Shown one piece after another: positions 17,566 to 27,229 of a stretch of DNA of 64,000 nucleotides (its first letter is position 1; every line of letters starts with the position of its first letter). The DNA is from Pantoea agglomerans. Its GTDB lineage: Bacteria; Pseudomonadota; Gammaproteobacteria; Enterobacterales; Enterobacteriaceae. A program made the position numbers and the translations under genes. The notes below the pieces were generated by a model. It searched no databases. It was not told where the DNA came from and worked only from the letters and a program-made list of their open reading frames with translations. Location of the stretch: NCBI RefSeq assembly GCF_021397715.1, contig NZ_CP090207.1, positions 3,348,001-3,412,000 of the forward strand. The letters are read 5' to 3'.

Positions 17566-20019
17566 ATGATGGTTGTTTCGATACTTGCCACGGTGGTGCT
17601 GATTGGCGCCCTGTTCTATCACCGCCTGTCATTGCGGCTGAGCAGCCTGATTCTGCTGCTGTGGACCGCAGCGATGGCGGCCGCACATCTCTGGACGCCG
17701 TGGCTGCTGCTGCCGCTGGCAATTATTCTGCTGCCGTTTAACCTGCCGTCGCTGCGCCGCAACCTGTTCTCAAAACCGATGTTGCAGCGTTTTCAGCAGG
17801 TGATGCCGCCGATGTCACGCACCGAGAAAGAGGCGATCGATGCCGGTACCACCTGGTGGGAAGGCGATCTGTTTCAGGGCAAACCGGACTGGCAGAAGCT
17901 GCACAACTATCCGCAGCCTCGCCTGACGCCAGATGAGCAGGCCTTCCTGGATGGTCCGGTTGAAGAAGCGTGCCGGATGGCGAATGATTTCCAGATTACC
18001 CATGAATTGGCCGATCTGCCGCCGGAACTGTGGGCTTATCTGAAACAGCATCGCTTCTTCGCCATGATCATCAAAAAAGAGTATGGCGGGCTGGAGTTTT
18101 CCGCCTACGCTCAGGCGCGCGTGTTGCAGAAACTGGCGGGCGTATCGGGCATTCTGGCGATTACCGTTGGCGTACCGAACTCACTCGGTCCGGGCGAACT
18201 GCTGCAGCACTACGGTACTGAAAAACAGAAAAACCACTATTTACCGCGTCTGGCGCGAGGTGAAGAGATCCCCTGCTTCGCCCTGACCAGCCCGGAAGCG
18301 GGTTCAGATGCCGGTGCGATTCCCGATACCGGCGTGGTCTGCATGGGTGAATGGCAGGGTCAGCAGGTGCTGGGTATGCGGCTGACCTGGAACAAACGCT
18401 ACATTACGCTGGCACCGATCGCCACCGTGCTGGGGCTGGCATTTAAACTCTCCGATCCCGACCATCTGCTCAGCGACAACGCCAGTCCGGGCATTACCTG
18501 CGCGCTGATCCCGACTAACACCCCCGGCGTCGAGATCGGTCATCGTCACTTCCCGCTGAACGTGCCGTTCCAGAACGGTCCGACGCGCGGCAAGGATATT
18601 TTCGTGCCGATCGATTACATCATCGGCGGACCGGAAATGGCCGGACAGGGCTGGCGTATGCTGGTTGAATGTCTGTCAGTGGGTCGCGGCATCACTCTGC
18701 CATCCAACTCGACCGGCAGCCTGAAAAGCGCGGCGCTGGCGATTGGGGCCTATGCCCATATCCGCCGTCAGTTCAGACTGTCGATCGGTAAAATGGAAGG
18801 GATTGAAGAGCCGCTGGCGCGTATCGCCGGTAACGCCTACGTGATGGATGCGGCGGCGACGCTGATCACCGCGGGCATTATGCAGGGCGAAAAACCGGCG
18901 GTGCTGTCGGCGATTGTGAAATATCACTGCACCCATCGTGGTCAGCGGGCGATCATCGACGCGATGGATATTGCCGGGGGTAAAGGCATTATGCTCGGCA
19001 ACAGCAACTTCCTGGCACGCACCTATCAGGGTGCACCGATCGCCATTACCGTTGAAGGGGCCAACATCTTAACCCGCAGCATGATCATCTTCGGTCAGGG
19101 CGCTATTCGTTGCCATCCTTATATTCTGCAGGAGATGGCGGCCGCGGCGAGTAACGACGTTAACGCCTTTGATCGGGCGCTGTTCAGCCATATCGGCCAC
19201 GTCGGCAGTAATCAGGTACGCAGCCTGTGGCTCGGTTTAACTGGCGGACGCACCAGCGCGACCCCAACCCGCGATGCCACGCGCCGCTATTATCAGCAGC
19301 TCAACCGCATCAGCGCTAACCTCGCGTTGCTGTCGGATGTCTCAATGGCGGTGCTGGGCGGCAGCCTGAAACGCCGTGAACGCATTTCGGCGCGACTGGG
19401 TGATGTTCTGAGCCAGCTCTATCTGGCCTCTGCCACCCTGAAACGCTACGATGACGAAGGCCGCAATGAAGCGGACCTGCCGCTGGTGCACTGGGGCGTT
19501 CAGGATGCGCTGCATCAGGCGGAAGTGGCGATCGATGACCTGCTGCGCAACTTCCCTAACCGGATGGTGGCAGGCGCATTACGGCTGGTGATTTTTGCCG
19601 GTGGCCACCACTGCCCGGCCCCGTCCGATCGTCTGGATCATCAGCTGGCAAAAATACTGCAGCTGCCGTCTGCCACCCGTACCCGTCTGGGACGCGGACA
19701 GTATCTGGCGTCGGTGGAAAATAATCCGGCCGGTCAGCTGGAACAGGCGTTGCAGGATGTGATGGCCGCAGAAGTGATTCACGACAGACTGAGCAAACAG
19801 CACAAGCAGCATCTCTCCTTTACCCGGCTGGATGAGCTGGCAAAACGGGCGCTGGAGCAGGGCTGGATTGACGATAAAGAAGCAGAGATATTGCGCCGCG
19901 CTGAAACCAGCCGCCTGCGTTCTATCAATGTGGATGAGTTTGAAGCGGATGCGCTGGCAGTGCCGGTGCCGGAGAAGAAACCACAATCCGCTTCGCCACG
20001 CGCCAGCGAGGCGGCATAA
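17566..20019 (+). CDS. fadE: acyl-CoA dehydrogenase FadE
   Basis: It catalyses the first, FAD-dependent step of fatty-acid beta-oxidation. The 817-residue protein matches E. coli FadE (814). Two N-terminal membrane segments (about residues 1-60) are followed by the conserved block [20 protein letters not shown], then the acyl-CoA dehydrogenase core with [32 protein letters not shown] and [13 protein letters not shown]. The start at 17566 (MMVVSIL) is chosen because the longer frame from 17521 begins inside the FadR operator and because a GGAG site is present at 17552. The C-terminal tail is Ala/Pro-rich and variable. Confidence 0.96.
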   Translation: MMVVSILATVVLIGALFYHRLSLRLSSLILLLWTAAMAAAHLWTPWLLLPLAIILLPFNLPSLRRNLFSKPMLQRFQQVMPPMSRTEKEAIDAGTTWWEGDLFQGKPDWQKLHNYPQPRLTPDEQAFLDGPVEEACRMANDFQITHELADLPPELWAYLKQHRFFAMIIKKEYGGLEFSAYAQARVLQKLAGVSGILAITVGVPNSLGPGELLQHYGTEKQKNHYLPRLARGEEIPCFALTSPEAGSDAGAIPDTGVVCMGEWQGQQVLGMRLTWNKRYITLAPIATVLGLAFKLSDPDHLLSDNASPGITCALIPTNTPGVEIGHRHFPLNVPFQNGPTRGKDIFVPIDYIIGGPEMAGQGWRMLVECLSVGRGITLPSNSTGSLKSAALAIGAYAHIRRQFRLSIGKMEGIEEPLARIAGNAYVMDAAATLITAGIMQGEKPAVLSAIVKYHCTHRGQRAIIDAMDIAGGKGIMLGNSNFLARTYQGAPIAITVEGANILTRSMIIFGQGAIRCHPYILQEMAAAASNDVNAFDRALFSHIGHVGSNQVRSLWLGLTGGRTSATPTRDATRRYYQQLNRISANLALLSDVSMAVLGGSLKRRERISARLGDVLSQLYLASATLKRYDDEGRNEADLPLVHWGVQDALHQAEVAIDDLLRNFPNRMVAGALRLVIFAGGHHCPAPSDRLDHQLAKILQLPSATRTRLGRGQYLASVENNPAGQLEQALQDVMAAEVIHDRLSKQHKQHLSFTRLDELAKRALEQGWIDDKEAEILRRAETSRLRSINVDEFEADALAVPVPEKKPQSASPRASEAA

Positions 20020-20024
20020 GGTTG

Positions 20025-20123
20025 CGGGCCGATGTGATGTCGGCCCGTTAATTCAGCGACGCCCTCCGTAAAGAGGCAAAAAAGCCATCCCTGGCACGCT
20101 CAGCGCGAGCCAGGGATGGCTTT
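20025..20123. terminator. two strong hairpins after fadE
   Basis: The first hairpin (20025-20047) has an eight-base-pair stem, CGGGCCGA with TCGGCCCG. The second (20081-20123) has a perfect 15-base-pair stem, AAAGCCATCCCTGGC with its complement. Both lie between the convergent fadE and mtnK. They probably end transcription from both sides. Confidence 0.8.
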
Positions 20124-20190
20124 AACGTTTAATCTGATGGTGTTTCCGGCGCGGGCACACCCTCATCGCCGACAATCTTTGTTTTATCTC

Positions 20191-20217
20191 AAGGCCGACA
20201 TCACGTCGGTCTTTTTT
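20191..20217 (+). terminator. terminator-like hairpin at the mtnK end
   Basis: A nine-base-pair stem (AAGGCCGAC with GTCGGTCTT) with a five-base loop runs into six T residues, which overlap the mtnK stop codon. The stem-loop sequence repeats in inverted form most of the first hairpin after fadE (GCCGATGTGATGTCGGC type), so the two probably derive from one element. It terminates plus-strand transcription toward mtnK. Confidence 0.7.
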
Positions 20218-21415
20218 ATCCTGCCTGACGGATGCGGGCAATCAGCGCATCGGCATCTTCAACGTGATCGGCCGCCAGAATCAGCGTGCGTCCAAGGTTA
20301 ATCGCGTTACGGATGCAGTCAGTGCGCATCGCCGGATCGGCAATCAGCTTCATATCCGCCACGTGTGACATGCCTACCGTGCGGCGAATCAGTTCGGTTC
20401 CGCAGTAGCCGATAGTATCCGCCCATACTTTGCGCAGAAACGCCCCGACATAGCCGGGATAGGCCAGCGCCACGTCAGCCGTTTTCTCGGCAGCCAGCGC
20501 CTGGAAACGGCTGGAGAAGGTTGTCCAGACGCGATGCACATCGCTGAGGCGTTGTTCGCGCCCATCAGCCGCTTCACGCGGTGGCAGCAGGCCAGGCAAG
20601 CCACAGTAATTGATCAGCAGGTTGCCAAGCGCGGTGCCGACGTCAAAGCCTATCGGTCCGAAATAGCCAAATTCCGCATCAATCGCCTTCAGGCTGCCGT
20701 CTGCGACGAAAATCGATCCGCTGTGAATATCGCCATGCAGCAGAGCTTCGGCGTGGGCGAAGAAGCGGTGCTTGAGACCGGCCACCGCAATACGCAGCGC
20801 ATCATCGTGACGCAGGCTGTCAACCAGCGGCTCCAGCGCTGCCGGATAGCTGTTGCGCGGATGATCGGTGTAGGGATCGTTAAAGAAGAGATCTTCGGTG
20901 ATTTCGCACATTTCCGGATTAATAAAGCGCGCCACTTCCGCTTTCTTGTGATGCGGATGCAGCACGAAATCGGAGGTGTGAAACAGGGTCTGCGCCAGAT
21001 ACTCGCCCAGCTGCCGTGGCGCGTCAGGGTAGTGAACGCCCTTCACCAGCTCGCTGCGCCAGATATGATGGCTGGAGAGATCTTCCATTACCATCACCGC
21101 CAGATCCGCGTCGTAATGGGTAATCTGCACCGTGTGCTGCGGACAATATTTGTAATGCTCGACCAGGGTCTGCGCTTCAAGCCGCGCCCGATCCAGCGTC
21201 AGAGGCCAGGACTCACCGACACAGCGCACGTACGGCAGTGCCTGCTTGACCACCACCCGGCTGTTGCCCTGGTTATCATAAATTTTAAACACCAGGTTGA
21301 GGTTGCCGTCGCCAATCTCTTCGGCACGGCTCAGGACGGAGGGATCGTCCAGCCCGCCAAATTGTCGGGCATAGTCCACCGCGTCAGCAGCGGTGAAGGT
21401 ACGGTATTGCGACAT
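20216..21415 (-). CDS. mtnK: 5-methylthioribose kinase
   Basis: It phosphorylates methylthioribose to MTR-1-phosphate, the entry step of the methionine salvage cycle when MTA is split by Pfs to MTR. The 399-residue product has an aminoglycoside-phosphotransferase-like fold with the catalytic loop [13 protein letters not shown] and the metal motif [18 protein letters not shown]. The start at 21415 ([13 protein letters not shown]) has a GAGGAACAGG site; upstream in-frame codons look non-coding. It is divergent from mtnA across a MetJ-box region. Confidence 0.96.
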   Translation of the reverse strand: MSQYRTFTAADAVDYARQFGGLDDPSVLSRAEEIGDGNLNLVFKIYDNQGNSRVVVKQALPYVRCVGESWPLTLDRARLEAQTLVEHYKYCPQHTVQITHYDADLAVMVMEDLSSHHIWRSELVKGVHYPDAPRQLGEYLAQTLFHTSDFVLHPHHKKAEVARFINPEMCEITEDLFFNDPYTDHPRNSYPAALEPLVDSLRHDDALRIAVAGLKHRFFAHAEALLHGDIHSGSIFVADGSLKAIDAEFGYFGPIGFDVGTALGNLLINYCGLPGLLPPREAADGREQRLSDVHRVWTTFSSRFQALAAEKTADVALAYPGYVGAFLRKVWADTIGYCGTELIRRTVGMSHVADMKLIADPAMRTDCIRNAINLGRTLILAADHVEDADALIARIRQAG

Positions 21416-21467
21416 TGCCTGTTCCTCATCATTCGAAGGCGGAATAATCCCGGTGTAAAAGCCGTTC

Positions 21468-21502
21468 AGACGTCTATACATCCGCCGAGCATGTTGGCAC
21501 AA
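21468..21502 (-). promoter_or_regulatory. MetJ box and probable mtnK promoter in the mtnK-mtnA divergent region
   Basis: A perfect met box AGACGTCT (21468-21475) is flanked by weaker octamers (AGCCGTTC and ATACATCC). On the minus strand a -35 TTGTGC (21502-21497) and a -10 TATAGA (21478-21473) with 18-base spacing would be covered by the box. This predicts repression of mtnK, and probably mtnA, by MetJ-SAM. No clear mtnA promoter was identified. Confidence 0.75.
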
Positions 21503-21537
21503 TAACCGACATTAACGCAACAGGGATTTAACCCACC

Positions 21538-22560
21538 ATGCAGACTCTTCAGACCACCAGCTTACAGGTTCGTGACAATCAGCTCTGGATACTCGATCAG
21601 CAGGCATTACCGCAGCAAAAAAACTGGCTGCCGGCGCACAGCGTCGCGCAGCTGGTTGAGCATATTCACGCGTTGCGGGTACGCGGTGCGCCGCTGATTG
21701 GCCTTTCCGCCTCATTGCTGCTGGCGTTGCTGGCAGAACAGGGTCAGAGCCAGACGCAACTGGCAGAGTCGCTGGCGATCCTGCGTGCCGCCCGCCCTAC
21801 CGCCGTCAATCTGATGAACAACCTCGATCGGATGAAACAGGCGCTGGCGCAGCCGGCGTTCGCGACCGCGCTGGCAGAAGAAGCCTGGCGGCTGGTCGAA
21901 GAAGATAAGCAACTGTGCGAAGCGATTGCCACCGCAGGCAGCGCGCTGGTGAAACCTGGCAGCCAGTTGCTGACCCACTGCAACACCGGCGGGCTGGCAA
22001 CGGCGGGCGTCGGCACCGCGCTGGGAGTGATTGTTCGCGCTCATCAGCAGGGCCGGGTTAATAATGTCTGGGTGGATGAAACCCGCCCGCTGTTACAGGG
22101 TGGTCGGTTAACCGCGTGGGAGCTGGGCGAACTGGCGGTTCCTTATACCCTGATTACCGACAGCATGGCCGCCAGCCTGATGGCCACTAAACAGGTGGAT
22201 GCAGTGTGGGTCGGCGCGGACCGGATTGCCGCCAACGGCGACGTTGCCAATAAGATCGGCACTTACAGCCTCGCGGTGCTGGCACACTACCATCAGATCC
22301 CGTTTTACGTTGCCGCGCCGCACACCACCCTAGATCGCGGATGCCCGAACGGCGCAGCGATCCCGATCGAGCAGCGCGCCGCCAGCGAAGTGACCGGCGT
22401 GGCTGGCAGTTTTGGTAGCGTGCAGTGGGCGCCTGAAGCGGCGAACGTCTATAACCCGGCGTTTGATGTGACGCCAGCCGCCCTGATCAGCGGCTGGGTG
22501 CTGGACACCGGCGTGGTGACACCTGAGCAGGTTCAGGCCGGGATTTTCCAGCCACAGTAA
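21538..22560 (+). CDS. mtnA: S-methyl-5-thioribose-1-phosphate isomerase
   Basis: It converts MTR-1-phosphate to methylthioribulose-1-phosphate. The 340-residue product is an eIF2B-alpha-like fold with the catalytic cysteine in [14 protein letters not shown] and the catalytic aspartate in [29 protein letters not shown] near the N-terminus is the substrate phosphate segment. It stands alone on the plus strand, divergent from mtnK and convergent with mtnDCB, and ends in a perfect stem-loop. Confidence 0.97.
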   Translation: MQTLQTTSLQVRDNQLWILDQQALPQQKNWLPAHSVAQLVEHIHALRVRGAPLIGLSASLLLALLAEQGQSQTQLAESLAILRAARPTAVNLMNNLDRMKQALAQPAFATALAEEAWRLVEEDKQLCEAIATAGSALVKPGSQLLTHCNTGGLATAGVGTALGVIVRAHQQGRVNNVWVDETRPLLQGGRLTAWELGELAVPYTLITDSMAASLMATKQVDAVWVGADRIAANGDVANKIGTYSLAVLAHYHQIPFYVAAPHTTLDRGCPNGAAIPIEQRAASEVTGVAGSFGSVQWAPEAANVYNPAFDVTPAALISGWVLDTGVVTPEQVQAGIFQPQ

Positions 22561-22566
22561 GTCAGC

Positions 22567-22598
22567 CGGTGATCCCGCTGCGCTCAGCGGGATCACCG
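22567..22598. terminator. perfect stem-loop between convergent mtnA and mtnD
   Basis: A 14-base-pair perfect stem (CGGTGATCCCGCTG with its complement) and a CGCT loop lie six bases after the mtnA stop. There is no T run, so it may act as a barrier or a Rho-assisted terminator for both directions. Confidence 0.65.
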
Positions 22599-22613
22599 AT
22601 AGGATCTGACCGA

Positions 22614-23156
22614 TTACGCCAGACGCGGATAAGCATCCGCAATCTTATCGCCGGTAAAGTTCGCCACCCAGCCTTCCTGATTATCAAAAATCCGGATGGC
22701 GGTGAAATGCGGTGACGATCCCATATCAAACCAGTGTGGCGTGCCGGCCGGCACTGAGATCAGATCGTTCTTTTCGCACAGGATCTGCAGGATTTCGCCA
22801 TCCAGATGCAGGCAAAAGAGTCCGGCACCCTCAACAAAGAAACGCACCTCATCTTCGCCGTGGGTATGCTCGGAAAGAAACTTTTCGCGCAGCACGGTTT
22901 TCTGCGGATTATCGGCGCGCATGCTGATCACGTCCCAGCTCTGATAGCCCTTCTCCGCCACCAGCCGATCGATAGCGTGCTGATAGGCGTTGATCACCGT
23001 TTCGGGGTCCGGATTTTCACCCAAATCGCGATCGGCTTCCCAGCGCTCAAAACGAACGCCTTTGGCATTCAGTCGCTCACGAATCGCTTCTGCCTCGGTG
23101 CTGTGCCATATCGGCTGGCTGGCTTCGCTGTCGGTAAAAATAGTCAGTGCACTCAT
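22614..23156 (-). CDS. mtnD: acireductone dioxygenase
   Basis: A cupin metalloenzyme that oxidises the acireductone to 2-keto-4-methylthiobutyrate and formate (with Fe) or to an off-pathway product (with Ni). The 180-residue protein has the metal ligands in [14 protein letters not shown] (two His and Glu) and the fourth ligand in [11 protein letters not shown]. The start at 23156 (MSALTIF) is one base after the mtnC stop, so the two are coupled. It is the last gene of mtnBCD. Confidence 0.96.
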   Translation of the reverse strand: MSALTIFTDSEASQPIWHSTEAEAIRERLNAKGVRFERWEADRDLGENPDPETVINAYQHAIDRLVAEKGYQSWDVISMRADNPQKTVLREKFLSEHTHGEDEVRFFVEGAGLFCLHLDGEILQILCEKNDLISVPAGTPHWFDMGSSPHFTAIRIFDNQEGWVANFTGDKIADAYPRLA

Positions 23157-23157
23157 T

Positions 23158-23841
23158 CTAAATCGACTCCGGTTTAATCTCAGAAAAATCAGTGACCTGA
23201 CGGTGGCGGCTTTCGCCATCCGCCTCACCGCGTATCAACTGCAGGGTATGCCAGCCGGCCTGAGCAGCCGCATCCAGTTCCTGATGGATATCCGACAGGA
23301 ACAGCAGCTGTTCGGCTGGCAGGCCAATCTGTGCGGCAATGGTGTGATACGCTGTGACGTCACGTTTCGCGCCGACATGAGTATCGAAGTAGCCGCTAAA
23401 TAAGCCAGTAATATCACCTTCGTCGCTGTAGCCAAATAACAATTTCTGCGCCGCCACCGAGCCTGAGGAATATACATAGAGTTTAAGGCCTTGCGCCTGC
23501 CAGGCGGTCAGCGCAGGCAGCACATCGGGATAGAGATGTCCGGTAAAACTGCCGTTGAGATAGCCGTCGCGCCAGATCATCCCCTGCAGCGCTTTCAGGC
23601 CGGTAGATTTGCGATCCTGATCCATAAAGCTGAACAGGATCTGCGTCAGGGTGGCGAGATCGGCCTGCGGCTGATCGACCTCATCCCGCACCGCCTGAAG
23701 CGCAGCCTGCACTTCTGGTTGCTGCTGCTGGTCACGCAGGAAAGTCGCCAGATGCTGACGCGCGTACGGAAACAGGATGTTATGGACAAAGCGGATATCG
23801 CTGGTGGTGCCTTCAATATCGGTAACAATGGCGCGGATCAT
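23158..23841 (-). CDS. mtnC: enolase-phosphatase E1
   Basis: A bifunctional HAD-family enzyme that enolises and dephosphorylates 2,3-diketo-5-methylthiopentyl-1-phosphate to the acireductone. The 227-residue product begins with HAD motif I in an MtnC-specific form, [20 protein letters not shown]. Motif II is [16 protein letters not shown], and the terminal motif is [15 protein letters not shown]. Its ATG overlaps the mtnB stop by four bases (ATGA). Confidence 0.97.
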   Translation of the reverse strand: MIRAIVTDIEGTTSDIRFVHNILFPYARQHLATFLRDQQQQPEVQAALQAVRDEVDQPQADLATLTQILFSFMDQDRKSTGLKALQGMIWRDGYLNGSFTGHLYPDVLPALTAWQAQGLKLYVYSSGSVAAQKLLFGYSDEGDITGLFSGYFDTHVGAKRDVTAYHTIAAQIGLPAEQLLFLSDIHQELDAAAQAGWHTLQLIRGEADGESRHRQVTDFSEIKPESI

Positions 23842-24452
23842 GCGTTCTCCAGCAGGCGACGTTGACGTTCACATTCAAATAAAAATTCCAGCCCTTCCAG
23901 CTGGCGACGCGCTTCGCTGACATCACGGCCCCAGCAGGTTAAGCCGTGACCGCGCAGCAGGAAGCCATAGCGCAGCGGAAACCGGGCGGCGTAATCTTCA
24001 ATTTCCGACGCCAGCGCCGGAATATCCTGACAGTTGTCGAACACCGGAATGGCCACAGTATCCAGATGATTATGCTGACCGGTGAGGGTTTTCTGCATCT
24101 CATAGCCGTGCAGCAGCAGCGCAGCGCCCTGCTCGACCCGCGATAACACCGTCGCATTGACGGTGTGGGTGTGCAGCACCGCGCCCGCCTCGGGGAAGAG
24201 CCGATAGATCAGCGTATGCAGGCCGGTTTCCGCCGACGGCTTACGGCCTGACAGCGCCTGGCTGGTAGCAATATCAACCTGAATAAAGTCATCGCGGGTC
24301 AGCGTGCCTTTATCTTTACCCGATTCGCTCAGCAGGCAGATCTGCGCATCCTGACGCACAGACATATTACCGCCGGTCGCGGGTGCCCAGCCCTTCGCGC
24401 CAATCCAGTGACAGGCGGCGACCAGTTGATCTAACGGGTGAATATCCGACAT
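23838..24452 (-). CDS. mtnB: methylthioribulose-1-phosphate dehydratase
   Basis: A zinc class-II aldolase-like enzyme that dehydrates methylthioribulose-1-phosphate to the diketone used by MtnC. The 204-residue protein shows the zinc ligands in [11 protein letters not shown] and in [27 protein letters not shown] is the family start segment. It is the first gene of mtnBCD, with a GCAAGGAAA ribosome site 13 bases before the ATG. Its upstream region is duplicated in tandem (24457-24686). Confidence 0.96.
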   Translation of the reverse strand: MSDIHPLDQLVAACHWIGAKGWAPATGGNMSVRQDAQICLLSESGKDKGTLTRDDFIQVDIATSQALSGRKPSAETGLHTLIYRLFPEAGAVLHTHTVNATVLSRVEQGAALLLHGYEMQKTLTGQHNHLDTVAIPVFDNCQDIPALASEIEDYAARFPLRYGFLLRGHGLTCWGRDVSEARRQLEGLEFLFECERQRRLLENA

Positions 24453-24456
24453 AGAG

Positions 24457-24686
24457 TTTCCTTGCGGTGGAATGTGATGTCTGGTGACTCAGATAACGGT
24501 AACGGCCTCTAAAATACAACAGGTTATGTTTGCTACATTCTTAATGAATAAGACTCACGCCCCTGCCAAATATTTCCTTGCGGTGGAATGTGATGCCTGG
24601 TGACTCAGATAACGGTAACGGCCTCTAAAATACAACAGGTTATGTTTGCTACATTCTTAAGGAGTAAGACTCACGCTCCTGCCAAA
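24457..24686. repeat. tandem duplication (116-bp period) of the mtnB upstream region
   Basis: The stretch beginning TTTCCTTGCGGTGGAATGTG occurs at 24457 and again at 24573. The copies are nearly identical over about 114 bases; differences include GTCTGG/GCCTGG, TAATGAATA/TAAGGAGTA and CGCCCC/CGCTCC. Each copy holds the mtnB ribosome-site sequence, the MetJ-like box and the promoter. The gene-proximal copy keeps the better MetJ box (TGATGTCT against TGATGCCT). It is a recent local duplication, not a CRISPR array. Confidence 0.9.
24475..24519 (-). promoter_or_regulatory. mtnB promoter with MetJ-like box (proximal copy)
   Basis: On the minus strand a -35 TTGTAT (24519-24514) and a weak -10 TTATCT (24496-24491) are 17 bases apart. 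A met-box-like octamer (AGACATCA on the minus strand, 24475-24482, 6 of 8) lies just downstream, near the expected start point. The same elements recur 116 bases upstream in the second copy with a weaker box. Confidence 0.45.
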
Positions 24687-24695
24687 TGATCCGTG

Positions 24696-24841
24696 TGTCA
24701 GCAAGGCGGTAAGTGCGCTTATCCCCGCGAGCTGACATCAGTCAGTGACCGGGGTAAGCAAGCGCAACCAACGCCGCTGACGCGCGGAGCATGACGGCAG
24801 GAGCAAACGCAGCCAACGCCGCTGAGGTGCGTAGCATGACG
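24696..24841. repeat. intergenic repeat with inverted and direct repeats
   Basis: Inverted 7-mers (TGTCAGC at 24696 and GCTGACA at 24731) and CCCCG/CGGGG arms form hairpins. After them the pattern CCAACGCCGCTGA...AGCATGACG occurs twice (about 24755-24795 and 24800-24840). The layout resembles multi-copy intergenic elements that I recall from Pantoea and Erwinia genomes. No open reading frame is supported. Confidence 0.5.
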
Positions 24842-24846
24842 CATTT

Positions 24847-24894
24847 AGCCGTCTAAGCGTCTCGATTGCCAAATACTACCATCCTGTTTATAGT
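24847..24894 (+). promoter_or_regulatory. mtnE promoter with tandem MetJ boxes
   Basis: Two adjacent met boxes, AGCCGTCT and AAGCGTCT (24847-24862), directly precede a good promoter. The -35 is TTGCCA (24866-24871), the spacer is 17 bases, and the -10 is TATAGT (24889-24894). The ATG of mtnE is 55 bases after the -10. This predicts MetJ repression of mtnE and the downstream amidase. Confidence 0.75.
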
Positions 24895-24948
24895 GGCACA
24901 AACACCGGGTGACTCCGCATCGACATTCGCGCTGAAGGCCAGATAACC

Positions 24949-26109
24949 ATGACGCAGCACAACCTGATTCCCGAGAGCAAACTTCCGGCGCTTGGGACCA
25001 CTATTTTTAGCCAGATGAGTGCGCTGGCGCAGCAGCACAACGCCATCAACCTTTCTCAGGGCTTCCCTGATTTTAACGGACCGGACTATTTGCAGCAGCG
25101 GCTGGCGTATCACGTTAGCCAGGGCGCGAACCAGTATGCGCCGATGACCGGTGCGTTGCCGTTACGCGAGGCGATTGCGGAGAAGACCGCGGCGCTTTAT
25201 GACTATCGTCCGGATGTGGATCAGGAGATTACGGTCACGGCCGGGGCGACGGAAGCGCTGTATGCGGCGATTACCGCGCTGATCAGGCCGGGCGATGAGG
25301 TGATCTGTTTCGACCCCAGCTATGACAGTTATGCGCCGGCGGTTGAACTGTCGGGTGGCGTGCTGAAGCGCATCCCCCTGCAGCCACCGGCTTTTCGCGT
25401 TGACTGGACGGCTTTTAGTGCACTGCTGAGTGACAAAACCCGGCTGGTAATCCTGAATACGCCGCACAATCCGTCGGCCACCGTCTGGCAGCGCGAGGAT
25501 TATGCCGCGCTGTGGCAGGCTATTGCCGGGCTGCCAGTCTATGTGCTGAGCGACGAAGTGTATGAGCATATCTGCTTCGATCCGGCCGGTCACGCCAGCG
25601 TGCTGGCCCATCCTGAACTGCGTCAGCGCGCCATTGCCGTCTCATCGTTTGGTAAAACCTTCCATATGACCGGCTGGAAAGTGGGTTACTGCATTGCGCC
25701 TGCGGCAATCAGCGCTGAAGTACGCAAGGTGCATCAGTATCTGACCTTTTCGGTGAATACCCCGGCGCAGCTGGCGATTGCCGATATGCTGCGCCACCAG
25801 CCGGAACATTATCGCGAGCTGCCAGCGTTTTATCAGGCACGGCGCGACCAGCTGATCGCCGGATTGCAGCACAGCCGCTTCAACGTGCTGCCGTGCGAAG
25901 GCACCTATTTTTTACTGGTGGATTACAGCGCGATCTCCGATCTGGACGATGTCAGTTTCTGCCAGTGGCTGACCAAAGAGGTGGGTGTGGCGGCGATACC
26001 GCTGTCGGTGTTCTGCGCCGATCCCTTTCCTCATAAACTGATTCGCCTCTGTTTCGCTAAACAGCCGGCGACGCTGGATGCCGCCGCGGAGCGCCTATGT
26101 CAGCTTTAA
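24949..26109 (+). CDS. mtnE: methionine aminotransferase (YbdL/MtnE type)
   Basis: A fold-type I PLP enzyme that transaminates 2-keto-4-methylthiobutyrate to methionine, closing the salvage cycle. The 386-residue product is close to E. coli YbdL over its whole length. It has NLSQGFPDFNGP and QYAPMTGALPLREAIAEK near the N-terminus. The PLP aspartate region is ILNTPHNPSATVW...YVLSDEVYEH, and the PLP lysine is in AVSSFGKTFHMTGWKVGY. The location beside mtn genes and the MetJ boxes support the role. It overlaps the next gene by 13 bases. Confidence 0.94.
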   Translation: MTQHNLIPESKLPALGTTIFSQMSALAQQHNAINLSQGFPDFNGPDYLQQRLAYHVSQGANQYAPMTGALPLREAIAEKTAALYDYRPDVDQEITVTAGATEALYAAITALIRPGDEVICFDPSYDSYAPAVELSGGVLKRIPLQPPAFRVDWTAFSALLSDKTRLVILNTPHNPSATVWQREDYAALWQAIAGLPVYVLSDEVYEHICFDPAGHASVLAHPELRQRAIAVSSFGKTFHMTGWKVGYCIAPAAISAEVRKVHQYLTFSVNTPAQLAIADMLRHQPEHYRELPAFYQARRDQLIAGLQHSRFNVLPCEGTYFLLVDYSAISDLDDVSFCQWLTKEVGVAAIPLSVFCADPFPHKLIRLCFAKQPATLDAAAERLCQL

Positions 26110-26864
26110 ACATCACCCTATTGCAGGAAACACTGAGCTGGATGGATGGCGAAGCCAATCTGCGCCATTTTGATCAGCAACTGGCTGGCATCACCGGACG
26201 CGATTTAATTCTGCTGCCGGAGATGTTTACCACCGGCTTTGCGATGGAGGCGGCAAAAAATTCGCTGCCGCAGGCACAGGTAGTGGAGTGGCTGCAGCAG
26301 CACGCCCGGCAGACTGACGCCCTGATCGGCGGCAGTGCCGCGATCCAGACCGAAAACGGCGCGGTAAATCGCTTTTTACTGGTCGAGCCGGACGGCACGC
26401 TGCATCAGTATGACAAGCGGCATCTGTTTCGCATGGCGGACGAGCATCATCACTATCTGCCCGGCGAGCAGCGTCAGATTGTGGAATGGCGCGGCTGGCG
26501 CATTCTGCCGCAAATCTGTTACGACCTGCGTTTCCCGGTCTTTTCGCGTAATCGCAACGACTACGATCTGGCGCTGTACGTCGCCAACTGGCCTGCGCCG
26601 CGTGCGTTGCACTGGCAGGCGCTGCTGTTGGCGCGCGCGATTGAAAATCAGGCTTACGTGGCGGGCTGTAACCGGGTCGGCAGTGACGGCAACCAGCATC
26701 AGTACCGCGGCGACAGCCAGATTATTTCGCCGCAGGGTGAGATCCTCAGTGCCGCCGAGCCGTTCCAGCGCGCCCGGCTGGATGCGGAGCTGTCGCTGGA
26801 GGCGCTCAATGCCTATCGTGAACGCTTCCCGGCGTGGCAGGATGCGGATCGTTTTTCATTGTAA
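26097..26864 (+). CDS. yafV: omega-amidase YafV (MtnU), carbon-nitrogen hydrolase
   Basis: A nitrilase-superfamily omega-amidase that hydrolyses the alpha-ketoglutaramate formed when glutamine-dependent transaminases such as MtnE act, pulling the salvage reaction forward. The 255-residue protein has the catalytic triad Glu (LLPEMFTTGF), Lys (YDKRHLFR) and Cys (PQICYDLRFPVF). It overlaps the end of mtnE and is surely co-transcribed. In E. coli yafV lies in this same neighbourhood without mtnE. Confidence 0.93.
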   Translation: MSALNITLLQETLSWMDGEANLRHFDQQLAGITGRDLILLPEMFTTGFAMEAAKNSLPQAQVVEWLQQHARQTDALIGGSAAIQTENGAVNRFLLVEPDGTLHQYDKRHLFRMADEHHHYLPGEQRQIVEWRGWRILPQICYDLRFPVFSRNRNDYDLALYVANWPAPRALHWQALLLARAIENQAYVAGCNRVGSDGNQHQYRGDSQIISPQGEILSAAEPFQRARLDAELSLEALNAYRERFPAWQDADRFSL

Positions 26865-26893
26865 ACGACCCGGCTGAGGTTCAGGGGAGACGA

Positions 26894-27229
26894 TCAGCTG
26901 CCGCGATAGGTTGACCACGACCACGGCGAGATCAGGAACGGCAGATGGAAATGGCTGCCCGCCTCGGCAATGACAAAATCGATCTGGGCGCTGACGTAGA
27001 GCGCATCCCGACCGGCGGCGGCAAAATAGTCGCCAATCTCCGCCGTTAAGCGATAGTGGCCTGGCGCCAGAGGTTCCGGGGTTAAGGTTTTCAGACGACC
27101 GTCGCTGTCGGTCTCGCCCTGAGAAATCGGAAACCATCCTTCCGGGCTGTTTTGCTCCAGCGAAATCGCCACGCCGCTGGCCGGTTTGCCTAGCGCCGTA
27201 TCAAGAATATGGGTGGTGACGGTGCTCAT
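26894..27229 (-). CDS. uraH: 5-hydroxyisourate hydrolase
   Basis: A transthyretin-like enzyme that hydrolyses 5-hydroxyisourate to OHCU in uric-acid breakdown. The 111-residue product has the N-terminal TTHILDTALGKPA signature and the C-terminal tetrapeptide YRGS, both diagnostic for HIU hydrolase rather than transthyretin. No signal peptide is seen, so it is cytoplasmic. Its ATG overlaps the uraD stop by four bases. It is the last gene of the minus-strand ureide operon (called hpxT in Klebsiella). Confidence 0.96.
   Translation of the reverse strand: MSTVTTHILDTALGKPASGVAISLEQNSPEGWFPISQGETDSDGRLKTLTPEPLAPGHYRLTAEIGDYFAAAGRDALYVSAQIDFVIAEAGSHFHLPFLISPWSWSTYRGS

Noticed and set aside
20534..21505. 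Plus-strand open frame (323 codons) across mtnK
   Set aside because: Antisense shadow of mtnK; no domain, and it would cross the mtnK promoter.
24457..24686. CRISPR-like repetition upstream of mtnB
   Set aside because: There are only two long adjacent copies with no spacers; it is a tandem duplication.
24687..24948. SAM or other riboswitch upstream of mtnE
   Set aside because: Hairpins are present, but no known riboswitch core was recognised; MetJ boxes at the promoter explain methionine control.
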